In this document: positions 1 to 8,963 of the stretch, in pieces
How the letters are laid out: every line of letters begins with the position of its first letter
Numbering within the stretch: position 1 is the first letter of the stretch
Assembly (NCBI RefSeq): GCF_003574085.1
Contig: NZ_QWKZ01000025.1
Location: forward strand, 1-32,145
Source: Meiothermus luteus
GTDB lineage: Bacteria; Deinococcota; Deinococci; Deinococcales; Thermaceae
Length of the DNA: 32,145 bases
Direction of reading: 5' to 3'
Notes under the pieces: model-generated
What the model was told of the DNA's origin: nothing
Seen by the model: the letters and a program-made list of their open reading frames with translations, nothing else
The model's database searches: none
Made by a program: the position numbers and the translations under genes

Positions 1-1
1 C

Positions 2-730
2 TCCTGGCCCCTGCCGACCCCGGCCTACCCAAGCCCCAGGCCACCCGTCTACGTGGCCCCGGGCTCCGGCGCCCATCGGGGGGTTGACCTGATGGCCCTC
101 TTGCTCATCGGGGGAATTGTCCTGCTCAGCCTCTATATGGTGCGGGGCCTCAGAAAAGCAGGCGCTGGGGAGGGGGAGGCCGAGGCCACCGTGGCCCGGC
201 TGCGGCTCGCCAGCCTCTACTCCCCCAGTCTCCAGCAACAATTGCGTAACCTGGCTGAGGAGGCCGACACGGAGAGCCTACGGGGCCTGGCCGACCTGGT
301 GGACAACGCCGCGGTGCTCTTGCTTCGGGAGGCCCCGGGGTGGCGCTTCGGGCAGTATGAGGTCTGGCAGGGCTCCTTGGAAGAGGCCGAGGGCCGCTTT
401 GACGCCTGGATGAGCGAGACCCGGGCCGAGTTTGTGGAGACCTTCCGGCACTTTGAGGGGCAGAAGCGCCGCCAAACCGATTACCAGGCCAGGGCCGAAC
501 CCGACGGACGGTACCTCCTGGTCACCCTGCTCCTGGCGGTGCGGGGCGGGCTGCCGCCGGTGCCCACCCCCTTGCGCCAGGAAGGGGTTCGGGCCGCCCT
601 GCTGGGGCTTACCACCTCGAGCCCCGCCAACACCCTGGCCAGCTACCTAGCCTGGACGCCCGAGGCCCCCGGCGAGGCCCTCACCGAGGAGGAGCTGCTT
701 AGGGGCTGGCCCCGGCTCGAGCTGCTCTAA
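2..730 (+). CDS. DUF1517 family membrane-anchored protein (5' end outside window)
   Basis: The reading frame is open to the left edge, so the gene is truncated by the window; the first usable internal start, GTG at 53, is probably not the real start. The visible N-terminus is a Pro/Tyr-rich stretch followed by one hydrophobic segment (about residues 36-50 of the visible part, LLLIGGIVLL), then a soluble domain with a QQQLRNLAEEADT segment, a central LLLREAPGW and the C-terminal pattern [16 protein letters not shown]. That order (low-complexity Pro/Gly/Ser N-terminus, one membrane segment, alpha/beta domain ending in TPxxxGExLTxxELL) is what I know of the DUF1517 family, found in cyanobacteria, plastids and some thermophiles. 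The function of the family is unknown to me. The 3' end overlaps the end of the convergent peroxiredoxin gene by 32 bases. Confidence 0.75.
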   Translation, partial: SWPLPTPAYPSPRPPVYVAPGSGAHRGVDLMALLLIGGIVLLSLYMVRGLRKAGAGEGEAEATVARLRLASLYSPSLQQQLRNLAEEADTESLRGLADLVDNAAVLLLREAPGWRFGQYEVWQGSLEEAEGRFDAWMSETRAEFVETFRHFEGQKRRQTDYQARAEPDGRYLLVTLLLAVRGGLPPVPTPLRQEGVRAALLGLTTSSPANTLASYLAWTPEAPGEALTEEELLRGWPRLELL

Positions 731-1181
731 GCGCCTGCTCAATTGCCTCGTAAGGGGGCTCCTGGGAAGGAACCTCGGCCACCCAGGCCCAGACAATCCG
801 CCCCTGAGGGTCCACCACGTAGGCCGCCCGCTGGGAAAAACCGGGCAAACCTTTCAGGCTAATCTCTAAACCAAAAGCCCGGGTGGCCTCGCGGTTGTAA
901 TCGGAGAGAAGGGGAAAACTCAGCCCTAGCTTTTCCGCATAGGCCCCCAGGGTCCAAGGGGTGTCCACGCTGATCCCGTAGACCCGCGCCCCCAGGGCGT
1001 TGTAGACCGCAAGCCCATCCCGCACAGCGCAAAGCTCCCGCTCGCAAACCCGGGTGTGCGCCGCAGGGAAGAAGAGGAGCACCAAAGGGCCCTCCTTCAC
1101 CAGCTCAGGGAGCTTGAGCGGCTCCACGCTCGGGGTATAAACGGTCGCATCCGGCAGAAAGTCGCCTAAACCCAAGGGCAT
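699..1181 (-). CDS. Peroxiredoxin, BCP/PrxQ-like two-cysteine type
   Basis: A 160-residue AhpC/TSA-fold thiol peroxidase that should reduce hydroperoxides in the cytoplasm with thioredoxin-type electrons. The peroxidatic motif PAAHTRVC carries Cys46, and a second cysteine lies five residues on (Cys51), the spacing of BCP/PrxQ atypical 2-Cys enzymes. The frame is open 19 codons further upstream (to 1238), but I place the start at ATG 1181: it gives a normal N-terminus ([11 protein letters not shown]) and a TATACT box ends seven bases before it, so the mRNA could be leaderless. It is divergent from the anthraniloyl-CoA operon and convergent with the DUF1517 gene. A link to oxygenase chemistry next door is possible but only suggested by position. 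Confidence 0.85.
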   Translation of the reverse strand: MPLGLGDFLPDATVYTPSVEPLKLPELVKEGPLVLLFFPAAHTRVCERELCAVRDGLAVYNALGARVYGISVDTPWTLGAYAEKLGLSFPLLSDYNREATRAFGLEISLKGLPGFSQRAAYVVDPQGRIVWAWVAEVPSQEPPYEAIEQALRAARAGASP

Positions 1182-1187
1182 GCCTTC

Positions 1188-1193
1188 AGTATA
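1188..1193 (-). promoter_or_regulatory. -10 box for leaderless peroxiredoxin transcript
   Basis: On the minus strand TATACT is followed by six bases and then the ATG at 1181, so transcription would start at or next to the initiation codon. I find no good -35 hexamer. Leaderless genes with a -10 box at this distance are common in Deinococcus-Thermus bacteria, which is established for the phylum but inferred here. Confidence 0.5.
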
Positions 1194-1244
1194 CGGGATC
1201 GGCAAGGATTGTGATGCAGAGCCCTTTTCATATTTCAAATGTCA

Positions 1245-1263
1245 TTATTTTAAGTCTAAATAA
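1245..1263. promoter_or_regulatory. AT-rich imperfect palindrome, possible MarR operator of the anthraniloyl-CoA operon
   Basis: TTATTTTAAGTCTAAATAA has 6-base inverted arms (TTATTT/AAATAA) around a 7-base centre, in the only AT-rich patch (about 1230-1264) between the divergent peroxiredoxin and the 15-kb operon. A MarR regulator is the third gene of that operon, and MarR sites are typically 16-20 bp AT-rich palindromes near the promoter. The core promoter here is unclear: TCTAAA at 1255-1260 is the best -10 candidate, with no convincing -35. Confidence 0.35.
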
Positions 1264-1309
1264 AAGCCGAGGCTCCAGCCAAAGACCCCCCGGCAGGCGA
1301 GGGATAAGG

Positions 1310-3643
1310 ATGAACATCGTGTGCATAGGCGGCGGACCCGCAGGGCTTTACTTTGCCCTGCTGATGAAAAAGCAAAACCCCAAGCACGAGGTTACCGTCT
1401 TGGAGCGCAACCGCCCCGACGACACCTTCGGTTGGGGAGTGGTCTTCTCCGACCAGACCCTAGGGAACCTGGAAAAGGCCGACTACCCTACCTACGACCA
1501 GATTCGCCGCGCCTTTCACCACTGGGACGACATAGAGATACACTTCAAGGGCCAAGTCATCCGCTCCGGGGGCCACGGCTTTGTGGGCATCGGGCGCAAA
1601 AAGCTACTGAACATCCTGCAGGACCGGTGCTTGGAGCTGGGGGTGAACCTCATATTCCAGACTGAGGTGACCGACGACGAGGTGGTGGCCCGGGAGTACC
1701 GGGCCGACCTGGTGGTCGCGGCAGACGGCATCCACAGCCGGGTACGCAGGAAATACGAGAGCACCTTCAAGCCGGATATAGACGTCCGCAAGTGCCGTTT
1801 TGTCTGGCTGGGTACCCACCAGCGGTTCCCAGCCTTCACCTTTGCTTTTGAGCGAACCGAGTGGGGCTGGTTCCAGGCCCACGCCTACCAGTTTGACGCC
1901 GAGACCTCCACCTTCATCGTGGAGACCCCAGAGGTGGTCTGGCAAAGGGCTGGGCTGGACCGGATGAGCCAGGAAGAGGGCATCGCCTTTTGCGAGCGGC
2001 TCTTCGCCAAATACCTAGGCGGGCACAAACTGATGTCCAACGCCCGGCACCTACGGGGTTCGGCCATCTGGATTAAGTTTTCCCGGGTGGTCTGCGAGAG
2101 CTGGGTCCACTGGAGCGGCCGGGTGCCGGTGGTGCTGATGGGGGACGCCGCCCACACCGCACACTTCTCCATCGGAAGCGGCACCAAGCTGGCCCTGGAG
2201 GACGCTATTGAGCTGGCCCGCACCTTTGAACGGATAGGCGACACCTTGGCCCACCTAAAAGAGGTGCTGGAGGAGTACCAGCGGGTACGGCGGGTGGAGG
2301 TCCTTAAGCTGCAAAATGCCGCGCGCAACTCCACCGAGTGGTTTGAGAACGTGGAGCGCTACAGCCACTTTGAGGCCCCACAGTTCGCCTATAGCCTGCT
2401 CACCCGCTCGCAGCGGGTCTCCCACGAGAACCTTAGGCTGCGGGATAAGAAGTACCTGGAGGGCTACGAGGCCTGGCTAGCCGAGCGGACCGGGCTGCCC
2501 AAAAAGCCCATCCCCCCTATGCTCCTCCCCTTCCGGCTGCGCGGCCTTACCCTGAAGAACCGGGTGGTGGTCTCGCCGATGGCCATGTACTCGGCCAAGG
2601 ACGGCTTAGTGAACGACTTCCACCTGGTCCACCTGGGGGCCAGGGCGCTGGGCGGGGCGGCCTTGGTCTTCACCGAGATGACCGCTCCTTCGCCCGATGG
2701 GCGCATCACCCCGGGCTGTGCGGGGCTGTGGAGCGAGGCCCACATGCGGGCCTACAAGCGCATCGTGGACTTCGTTCACGAGCACACCGACGCCAAGATA
2801 GCCCTCCAGCTCGGGCATGCCGGGCCCAAAGGCTCCACCCAGGTAGGCTGGGAGGCCCAGGACGAGCCCCTGCCGGAGGGGAACTGGCCCCTACTGGCCC
2901 CCTCCCCCATTCCCTACGGGCCCAACAACCAGGTGCCCCGGGAGATGACCCGCGAGGATATGGAGCGGGTCAAGGCCGATTTTGTAAAGGCGGCCTTGTG
3001 GGGGATTGAGGCCGGGTTTGACTGGCTCGAGCTGCACTGCGCCCACGGCTACCTGCTCTCGGCCTTCATCTGCCCCCTCACCAACCACCGCACCGACGCG
3101 TACGGAGGCAGCCTGGAGAACCGAATGCGCTACCCCCTCGAGGTCTTCAAGGCCCTGCGGGAGGTCTGGCCGGCCCACCTGCCGATCTCGGTGCGCATCT
3201 CGGCCCACGACTGGGCCCCAGGAGGCAACACCCCGGACGACGCGGTGGAGATAGCCCGGATGTTCAAGGAGGCCGGCTGCGACCTGATTGACGTCTCCTC
3301 CGGCCAGACCACCCGGCTGGCTCGCCCGGTCTACGGGCGGATGTACCAGACCCCCTTCGCCGACCGCATCCGAAACGAGGTGGGCATCGCCACCATGGCG
3401 GTAGGGGCCATCTACGAGGCCGACCACGTGAACTCCATCATCGCCGCCGGGCGGGCCGACCTATGCGCCATCGCCCGGCCCCACCTGGCCGACCCCCACT
3501 GGACGTTGAACCAGGTAGCCCGGCTGGGTTACACCGAGATCGAGTGGCCCAAGCAGTACCTCTCGGGCAAGGCCCAGCTCGAGCGCAACCTGGCCCGCGC
3601 CCAGGCCGAGCGGGCCGAGGAGTTGGCCATCCGCGGCGTATGA
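1310..3643 (+). CDS. Anthraniloyl-CoA (2-aminobenzoyl-CoA) monooxygenase/reductase, fused flavoenzyme
   Basis: A 777-residue fusion of two flavoprotein domains. The N-terminal class A monooxygenase domain has GGGPAG at 7-12 and the second FAD motif around Gly278-Asp279 ([15 protein letters not shown]). The C-terminal Old Yellow Enzyme domain begins near residue 402 and carries HxxHGYL with His576 and His579, then [10 protein letters not shown]. This architecture is that of 2-aminobenzoyl-CoA monooxygenase/reductase from the aerobic 'hybrid' anthranilate pathway, often annotated as bifunctional salicylyl-CoA 5-hydroxylase/oxidoreductase. It hydroxylates and then NAD(P)H-reduces the ring to 2-amino-5-oxocyclohex-1-enecarboxyl-CoA. 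The ATG at 1310 is preferred over an upstream in-frame ATG at 1211: it follows AAGG closely and starts directly on the FAD fold. It is the first gene of the operon, and its stop overlaps the next start by 4 bases. The neighbouring ligase supports anthraniloyl-CoA rather than salicylyl-CoA as substrate. Confidence 0.9.
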   Translation: MNIVCIGGGPAGLYFALLMKKQNPKHEVTVLERNRPDDTFGWGVVFSDQTLGNLEKADYPTYDQIRRAFHHWDDIEIHFKGQVIRSGGHGFVGIGRKKLLNILQDRCLELGVNLIFQTEVTDDEVVAREYRADLVVAADGIHSRVRRKYESTFKPDIDVRKCRFVWLGTHQRFPAFTFAFERTEWGWFQAHAYQFDAETSTFIVETPEVVWQRAGLDRMSQEEGIAFCERLFAKYLGGHKLMSNARHLRGSAIWIKFSRVVCESWVHWSGRVPVVLMGDAAHTAHFSIGSGTKLALEDAIELARTFERIGDTLAHLKEVLEEYQRVRRVEVLKLQNAARNSTEWFENVERYSHFEAPQFAYSLLTRSQRVSHENLRLRDKKYLEGYEAWLAERTGLPKKPIPPMLLPFRLRGLTLKNRVVVSPMAMYSAKDGLVNDFHLVHLGARALGGAALVFTEMTAPSPDGRITPGCAGLWSEAHMRAYKRIVDFVHEHTDAKIALQLGHAGPKGSTQVGWEAQDEPLPEGNWPLLAPSPIPYGPNNQVPREMTREDMERVKADFVKAALWGIEAGFDWLELHCAHGYLLSAFICPLTNHRTDAYGGSLENRMRYPLEVFKALREVWPAHLPISVRISAHDWAPGGNTPDDAVEIARMFKEAGCDLIDVSSGQTTRLARPVYGRMYQTPFADRIRNEVGIATMAVGAIYEADHVNSIIAAGRADLCAIARPHLADPHWTLNQVARLGYTEIEWPKQYLSGKAQLERNLARAQAERAEELAIRGV

Positions 3644-4404
3644 GACCCCTAGAAGGCCGACACGCCCTGGTCACCGGCGCCAGCCGGGGTATTGGGGGGG
3701 CCATCGCCCGGGCCCTGGGCGAGGCCGGGGCTGCCTTGAGCTTGCTGGGCCGCGACCGGCAGGCCCTCTTGGAGCGGGCCCGGGAGCTTGGAGGGGAGGT
3801 GCACGTGGAGGTTTGCGACGTGACCGACCCTGAGGCGGTGCGCCGGGCGGTGGAGGGCGCGGAGGCGGCCTGGGGGCCGGTGCACATCCTGGTCAACAAC
3901 GCCGGCCAGGCTGAGAGCCAGCCCTTCCTCAAAACCGAGCTGGCCCTGTGGCAGAGGATGCTACAGGTCAACCTTACCGGGGCCTTCCTCTGCACCCAGG
4001 CCGCCCTGCCGGGAATGCTCCGGGCCGGCTGGGGGCGCATCGTGAACGTGGCCAGCACCGCCGGGCTCAAGGGCTACCCCTACGTCGCAGCGTATGTGGC
4101 GGCCAAGCACGGCCTGGTGGGCCTGACCCGGGCCTTGGCGCTGGAGCTGGCCCGGAAGAACATCACCGTCAATGCGGTCTGTCCTGGCTTTACCGAAACC
4201 GGGCTGCTGGCGCAAAGCCTAAACCGCATCGTGGAGAAGACCGGCCGCAGCCCGGACGAGGCCCGGGAGGAGCTGGCCCGAACCAACCCCCAGGGCCGCT
4301 TCGTGAGGCCCGAGGAGGTGGCCCAGGCGGTGCTGTGGCTGGCGCTGCCCGCCTCCGCAGCCATCAACGGGCAGGCCATCGCGGTAGCGGGAGGAGAAGT
4401 CTAG
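3640..4404 (+). CDS. Short-chain dehydrogenase/reductase (SDR), probable hydroxyacyl-CoA dehydrogenase step
   Basis: A 254-residue classical SDR. It has the cofactor motif TGASRGIG at 12-19, NNAG at 86-89, and catalytic Ser139, Tyr152 and Lys156 in the usual S-13-Y-xxx-K spacing. The frame is open further upstream (to 3463), but the ATG at 3640 overlaps the previous stop (ATGA) and starts on the Rossmann fold, so I use it. In this cluster it is well placed to oxidise or reduce the alicyclic ring hydroxyl/ketone, or a 3-hydroxyacyl-CoA, made after dearomatisation of anthraniloyl-CoA. The exact substrate cannot be read from sequence. The next gene starts directly after its stop. Confidence 0.85.
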   Translation: MRPLEGRHALVTGASRGIGGAIARALGEAGAALSLLGRDRQALLERARELGGEVHVEVCDVTDPEAVRRAVEGAEAAWGPVHILVNNAGQAESQPFLKTELALWQRMLQVNLTGAFLCTQAALPGMLRAGWGRIVNVASTAGLKGYPYVAAYVAAKHGLVGLTRALALELARKNITVNAVCPGFTETGLLAQSLNRIVEKTGRSPDEAREELARTNPQGRFVRPEEVAQAVLWLALPASAAINGQAIAVAGGEV

Positions 4405-4890
4405 ATGACCACGCTGGAAAAAGACCTGGAGACCCGCCTGGCCGAGGACCACCACCAGGCCATCAAGCTCTGGCTGCGCCTTCTGACCTGCACCAACCTC
4501 ATCACCGGGAAAATCCGCAGCCGGCTGCGCGAGAACTTCGCGACCACCCTGCCTCGCTTTGACCTGCTGGCCCAGCTCGAGCGCCACCCCGAGGGGCTGC
4601 GGATGGGAGAGCTCTCCCAGCGCATGATGGTCACCACCGGGAACGTCACCGGGATTGCCGACCAGCTCGAGGCCGAGGGGCTGGTGCGGCGCGAGAGCGA
4701 CCCAAAGGACCGCCGTTCAGTGGTGCTGCGGCTCACCCCCAAGGGGCGGGAGGTCTTCAGTGCGATGGCCAAGGTCCACGAAGGTTGGGTTATCGAGTTC
4801 TTTGAGGGGCTTTCCCCGGAGGAGAAGGACACCCTCTACGCCCTGCTGGGCAGGCTCAAGCAACACCTAAACGGAAGGAGGAACCCATGA
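4405..4890 (+). CDS. MarR-family transcriptional regulator of the anthraniloyl-CoA operon
   Basis: A 161-residue winged-helix protein. The helix-turn-helix lies around residues 66-93 ([22 protein letters not shown]), followed by the MarR wing [13 protein letters not shown] at about 99-111, with flanking helices for dimerisation. It lies between the SDR and the crotonase, with no gap after the SDR stop and a 4-base overlap into the next gene, so it is co-transcribed with the enzymes it probably represses. CoA-thioester-responsive MarR proteins are typical in such clusters; anthraniloyl-CoA or a later thioester is the obvious candidate ligand, by inference. Its operator is perhaps the AT-rich palindrome at 1245-1263. 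Confidence 0.85.
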   Translation: MTTLEKDLETRLAEDHHQAIKLWLRLLTCTNLITGKIRSRLRENFATTLPRFDLLAQLERHPEGLRMGELSQRMMVTTGNVTGIADQLEAEGLVRRESDPKDRRSVVLRLTPKGREVFSAMAKVHEGWVIEFFEGLSPEEKDTLYALLGRLKQHLNGRRNP

Positions 4891-5717
4891 AGCGGCCCGA
4901 CGGCAGCCTCACCCTGGCCGACTACTCGGCCCGGCACTTCCTCTGGCAGGTGGAGGACCGGGTGGCCACCCTCACCCTGAACCGCCCCGAGCGCAAAAAC
5001 CCCCTCACCTTTGAGTCCTACGCTGAGCTGCGCGACCTTTTCCGGGCCCTGCCCTACGCCTCGGATGTGCGGGCGGTGGTGCTCACCGGGGCCCAGGGGA
5101 ATTTTTCCTCTGGGGGCGATGTGTACGAGATTATCGGCCCCTTGACCCAGATGAAAACCCCGGAGCTGCTGGCTTTTACCCGCATGACCGGGGACCTGGT
5201 TAAGGCCATGCGGGCCTGCCCGCAGCCCATCATAAGCGCGGTGGACGGGGTGTGTGCCGGGGCTGGGGCCATCTTGGCCATGGCCTCGGACCTCCGTTTC
5301 GGCACCGCCCGCAGCAAGACCGCCTTCCTCTTCGCCCGGGTAGGGCTGGCCGGGTGCGACATGGGGGCCTGCGCCATGCTGCCCCGCATTGTGGGGCAGG
5401 GCCGGGCCGCTGAGCTCCTTTACACCGGACGGGCCATGAGCGGCGAGGAGGGGCTGGCCTGGGGGTTCTTCAACCGGCTGTGCGAGCCCGAGGCCCTGCT
5501 GGAGGAGGCCCAGGCCTTCGCCCGGGAGCTGGCCCAAGGCCCCACCTTCGCCCACGCCATGACCAAGCGGATGCTCCACCAGGAGTGGAGCATGGGCCTA
5601 GACGAGGCCATTGAGGCCGAGGCGCAGGCCCAGGCCCTGTGCATGGCTACCCAGGACTTCCGCCGGGCCTACCAGGCCTTCGTAGCCAAAGAAAAACCGG
5701 TATTCCAGGGGGACTAG
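4887..5717 (+). CDS. Crotonase-superfamily (enoyl-CoA hydratase/isomerase) protein with altered catalytic residues
   Basis: A 276-residue crotonase-fold protein. The oxyanion-hole elements are present: NFSSGGDV at 72-79 and the AGAGA segment near 124-128. Where typical hydratases carry two catalytic glutamates, this protein appears to have Ile129 (GAILAMASD) and Arg151 (FARVGLAG). Asp158 in CDMGAC sits roughly where dienoyl-CoA isomerases have a catalytic aspartate. It is therefore unlikely to be a standard 2-enoyl-CoA hydratase; an isomerase, hydrolase or ring-opening role on the alicyclic intermediate is possible. The start at ATG 4887 has an upstream GGAAGGAGG and overlaps the marR stop by 4 bases. 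The next start, ATG 5718, follows its stop directly. Confidence 0.85.
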   Translation: MKRPDGSLTLADYSARHFLWQVEDRVATLTLNRPERKNPLTFESYAELRDLFRALPYASDVRAVVLTGAQGNFSSGGDVYEIIGPLTQMKTPELLAFTRMTGDLVKAMRACPQPIISAVDGVCAGAGAILAMASDLRFGTARSKTAFLFARVGLAGCDMGACAMLPRIVGQGRAAELLYTGRAMSGEEGLAWGFFNRLCEPEALLEEAQAFARELAQGPTFAHAMTKRMLHQEWSMGLDEAIEAEAQAQALCMATQDFRRAYQAFVAKEKPVFQGD

Positions 5718-6899
5718 ATGAACCGCCTGCACCTCGAGTGGCCCTTCTTTGAACCAGAGCACCGCCGGCTGGCCCAGGAGGTCTGGGGCTGGGCCCAGAA
5801 GAACCTAGCGGAGCACCCCGAGGCCGACCTGGACAGCACCTGCCGGCACCTGGTGCGGGCCTTAGGGGAGGCCGGCTTCACCCGCTACGCGGTGGGGGGC
5901 CAGGCCTACGGCGGGGCTAAGGAGAGCATAGACACCCGGGCGGTCTGCCTCATCCGTGAGGCCCTGGCCTACCACCATGGCCTGGCCGACTTTGCCTTTG
6001 CCCTGCAGGGGCTGGGCTCAGGGGCCATCACCCTCTACGGCAGCCCAACGCAAAAGGCCCGCTACCTGCCCAAGGTAGCCCAGGGCCAGGCCATCGCGGC
6101 CTTCGCCCTCTCCGAGCCGCAGGCCGGCTCCGACGTGGGGGGGCTGGCCACCCTGGCCCAGCGAGAGGGTGAGGCGTACGTGCTAAACGGGGAAAAAACC
6201 TGGATATCCAACGGGGGCATCGCCGACTTTTACGTGGTCTTCGCCCGCGCCCCGGGCAGCCAGGGGGCCAAGGGAATAAGCGCCTTCGTGGTAGAGGCGG
6301 GTACCCCAGGGCTCGAGGTGGCCGAGCGGCTCGAGGTGATGGCCCCCCACCCCCTGGCCACCCTGCGCTTCCAGGACTGCCACGTACCCCACGCCCAGCG
6401 CCTGGGCCAGGAGGGCGAGGGGTTTAAGATTGCCATGCAGACCCTGGACATCTTCCGCACCTCGGTGGCCGCGGCGGCCCTGGGCTTCGCCCGGCGGGCG
6501 CTGGACGAGGCCCTGGCCCGCACCACCACCCGCCGGATGTTCGGCCAGACCCTGGCCGACTTCCAGCTCACCCAGGCCAAGCTGGCCCAGATGGCCACCC
6601 AGATTGACGCCGCAACCCTCCTCACCTACCGCGCGGCCTGGCTGCGCGACCAGGGCCGGCGGGTCACCTTGGAGGCGGCCATGGCCAAGCTTGTCGCTAC
6701 CGAGCACGCCCAGCAGGTGATCGACGCCGCGGTGCAGCTGTGGGGCGGCCTGGGGGTCAAAAAAGGCCAGGTGGTGGAGTCGCTTTACCGCGAAATCCGG
6801 GCCCTGCGCATCTACGAGGGGGCCAGCGAGGTGCAACAGCTCATCATCGCCCGCGAGCTCCTAAAAGCCTACCGAGAACGGGAGGAGGTTTCGGTATGA
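5718..6899 (+). CDS. Acyl-CoA dehydrogenase
   Basis: A 393-residue FAD-dependent acyl-CoA dehydrogenase of normal length. It has the FAD/substrate signature [15 protein letters not shown] at about 128-142, WISNGG near 162-167, and the C-terminal IYEGASEVQ with Glu367 as the probable catalytic base. It should introduce a 2,3-double bond into a CoA ester and pass electrons to ETF. Within this operon the natural substrate is an alicyclic or ring-opened intermediate downstream of anthraniloyl-CoA. It begins directly after the crotonase stop and is followed by a 28-base gap containing the ribosome-binding site of the ligase. Confidence 0.9.
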   Translation: MNRLHLEWPFFEPEHRRLAQEVWGWAQKNLAEHPEADLDSTCRHLVRALGEAGFTRYAVGGQAYGGAKESIDTRAVCLIREALAYHHGLADFAFALQGLGSGAITLYGSPTQKARYLPKVAQGQAIAAFALSEPQAGSDVGGLATLAQREGEAYVLNGEKTWISNGGIADFYVVFARAPGSQGAKGISAFVVEAGTPGLEVAERLEVMAPHPLATLRFQDCHVPHAQRLGQEGEGFKIAMQTLDIFRTSVAAAALGFARRALDEALARTTTRRMFGQTLADFQLTQAKLAQMATQIDAATLLTYRAAWLRDQGRRVTLEAAMAKLVATEHAQQVIDAAVQLWGGLGVKKGQVVESLYREIRALRIYEGASEVQQLIIARELLKAYREREEVSV

Positions 6900-6927
6900 G
6901 GCCAAAGCCAACCAAAGGAGGGCCGAT

Positions 6928-8544
6928 ATGGGGTACACCGCCCACGTAGACACCTTTGTCCGGGACAACCTGCCGCCCAGGTCGGAGTGGCCCGAGATCA
7001 TCTTCAAACTGCCCGAGCTGGCCTACCCAGCGCGGCTCAACGCGGCCACCGAGCTGCTTGACAGGATGGCCGAACAGCACCCCGAGCGCACCTGCCTGCT
7101 GGCCCCGGGGATCCGCTGGAGCTACCGCGAGCTTTTGGAGAAGGCCAACCGCATCGCCCACGTGCTGGTAGAGGACATGGGCCTGGTGCCAGGGAACCGG
7201 GTGCTCCTGCGGGCCCCCAACCACCCTATGCTGGTGGCGGCCTGGTTCGCGGTGCTGAAGGCCGGGGGCATCGCCGTCACCACCATGCCCTTGCTGCGGG
7301 CCAAGGAGCTCACCGAGGTCATCACCAAAGCCCAAATCAGCCACGCCCTAGGCGATGCCCGGCTCAGGGAGGAGCTGGAGAACGCCCGGCCGGGCTGCCC
7401 TAGCCTGCGGCAGGTGCTCTACTGGGGGGAGGGAGCGCTGGAAGGGCGCATGGAGGAGAAGCCCGACGAATTCCAAAACGCCGACACCGCCAGCGACGAC
7501 GTGGCCCTCATCGCCTTCACCTCGGGCACCACCGGCAAGCCCAAGGGCTGCGTGCACTTCCACCGGGACCTGCTCGCGGTCTGCGACACCTTCGGCAAAC
7601 ACATCCTCAGGGCTTCCCCTGAGGACACCTTCATTGGAAGTCCACCCCTGGCCTTTACCTACGGGCTTGGGGGGCTGGTGCTCTTCCCCATGCGCATCGG
7701 GGCCAAAAGCGTCCTGCTGGAGCGGGCCAGCCCGGAACTGCTGCTCCCGGCCATCGCGGAATTCAGGGCCAGCGTCCTCTTCACCTCCCCCACCGCCTAC
7801 CGGGCCATGACCGCCCAGGCTTCGGAGCACGACCTCTCCTCGCTGAGAAAGTGCGTTTCGGCCGGGGAGTTTCTGCCCCCTTCCACCCGCAGGCTCTGGA
7901 AGGAGGCCACTGGGATAGAGATGATAGACGGCATCGGGGCCACCGAGATGCTCCACATCTTCATCTCCCACACCGAGGAGGAGGCCAAACCGGGGGCCAC
8001 CGGAAAACCCGTGCCCGGCTACGAGGCCTGCGTGGTGGACGAGGAGGGCAACCCGCTTCCCCCCGGGGTGGTGGGGCGGCTGGCGGTGCGGGGCCCCACC
8101 GGCTGCCGTTATCTGGACGACCCCCGCCAGCAAAGCTATGTGCAGAAGGGGTGGAACATCACCGGGGACGCCTACTTGGTGGACGAGGAGGGCTACTTCG
8201 TCTACCAGGCCCGCACCGACGACATGATCATCTCGGCAGGCTACAACATCGCCGCCCCAGAGGTGGAGGACGCCCTCCTGCTGCACCCAGCGGTGGCGGA
8301 GTGCGCGGTGGTGGGGGCCCCCGACCCCGAGCGAGGGCAGATTGTGAAGGCCTACGTGGTGCTGCGGCCCGGCTATGGCCCCTCGAGCGAGCTGGTCAAG
8401 GAGCTGCAAGACTTCGTCAAGGGACAGATTGCCCCCTACAAGTACCCCCGGGCCATTGAGTTCCGCGAGAGCCTGCCCCGGACCCAGACCGGTAAACTAC
8501 AGCGGTACATCCTGCGGCAGGAGGCCCAGCAGGTGAAAGGCTAG
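6928..8544 (+). CDS. 2-aminobenzoate (anthranilate)-CoA ligase
   Basis: A 538-residue AMP-forming aryl-CoA ligase of the benzoate-CoA ligase family. The N-terminal YTAHVDTFVRDNLPP is characteristic of 2-aminobenzoate-CoA ligases as I know them. The P-loop FTSGTTGKPKG lies at 197-207, GATEM near 344, and the acyl-transfer lysine is Lys523 (TGKLQRY). The reaction is anthranilate + ATP + CoA to anthraniloyl-CoA, AMP and PPi in the cytoplasm. A strong AAAGGAGG precedes the ATG. It links kynureninase, which makes anthranilate, to the fused monooxygenase, which uses the thioester. Benzoate or salicylate as alternative substrates cannot be excluded from sequence. Confidence 0.9.
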   Translation: MGYTAHVDTFVRDNLPPRSEWPEIIFKLPELAYPARLNAATELLDRMAEQHPERTCLLAPGIRWSYRELLEKANRIAHVLVEDMGLVPGNRVLLRAPNHPMLVAAWFAVLKAGGIAVTTMPLLRAKELTEVITKAQISHALGDARLREELENARPGCPSLRQVLYWGEGALEGRMEEKPDEFQNADTASDDVALIAFTSGTTGKPKGCVHFHRDLLAVCDTFGKHILRASPEDTFIGSPPLAFTYGLGGLVLFPMRIGAKSVLLERASPELLLPAIAEFRASVLFTSPTAYRAMTAQASEHDLSSLRKCVSAGEFLPPSTRRLWKEATGIEMIDGIGATEMLHIFISHTEEEAKPGATGKPVPGYEACVVDEEGNPLPPGVVGRLAVRGPTGCRYLDDPRQQSYVQKGWNITGDAYLVDEEGYFVYQARTDDMIISAGYNIAAPEVEDALLLHPAVAECAVVGAPDPERGQIVKAYVVLRPGYGPSSELVKELQDFVKGQIAPYKYPRAIEFRESLPRTQTGKLQRYILRQEAQQVKG

Positions 8545-8546
8545 CG

Positions 8547-8954
8547 ATGGCGACCCAAGACATCCAGATCCTCCAACCCCCCGGCTGGCCCAAGCCCAAG
8601 GGCTACGCCAACGGCATCGCCGCACGGGGACGGCTGGTCTTCATGGCCGGCATGGTCGGCTGGAACCGGGAGGGGGTCTTTGAGAGCGACGACTTTGTGG
8701 CCCAGGCCCGCCAGGCCCTGAAGAACGTCCTGGAAACCCTGGCCGAGGCCGGGGGCAGGCCCGAGCACCTGGTACGGCTCACCTGGTTCGTGACCAGCAA
8801 GGCGGAGTACTTGGCCTCGCTGGAAGCCCTGGGCGAGGCTTACCGGGCCCTGATGGGCCGCCACTACCCCGCGATGACCGTGGTGGAGGTAAAAGCCCTG
8901 ATGGAGGACCGGGCCAAGGTGGAGATTGAGGCCACCGCGGTCATCCCGGAGTGA
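8547..8954 (+). CDS. RidA-family protein lacking the active-site arginine
   Basis: A 135-residue RidA/YjgF-fold protein with the family's ending YPAMTVVEVKALMEDRAKVEIEA. Canonical RidA enamine/imine deaminases have Arg in the motif PARxxVEV (Arg105 of E. coli RidA); here that position is Met110. This places it among the RidA-like subgroups that do not hydrolyse 2-aminoacrylate. Its place between the anthranilate ligase and kynureninase suggests a role in the pathway, where a 2-amino-cyclohexene (enamine) thioester must lose ammonia. Without the arginine the mechanism would have to differ, or the protein acts by binding. The ATG lies two bases after the ligase stop. Confidence 0.85.
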   Translation: MATQDIQILQPPGWPKPKGYANGIAARGRLVFMAGMVGWNREGVFESDDFVAQARQALKNVLETLAEAGGRPEHLVRLTWFVTSKAEYLASLEALGEAYRALMGRHYPAMTVVEVKALMEDRAKVEIEATAVIPE

Positions 8955-8963
8955 GGAGGTCTT

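Noticed and set aside
1310-3643. Salicylyl-CoA 5-hydroxylase as the primary function of the fused flavoenzyme
   Set aside because: That name is common in automatic annotation, but the neighbouring anthranilate-CoA ligase, kynureninase and RidA-like gene favour anthraniloyl-CoA. The sequence alone does not settle it.
7348-8409. 353-codon minus-strand frame inside the anthranilate-CoA ligase gene
   Set aside because: Shadow frame; no ribosome-binding site and no recognisable domain, opposite a complete ligase.
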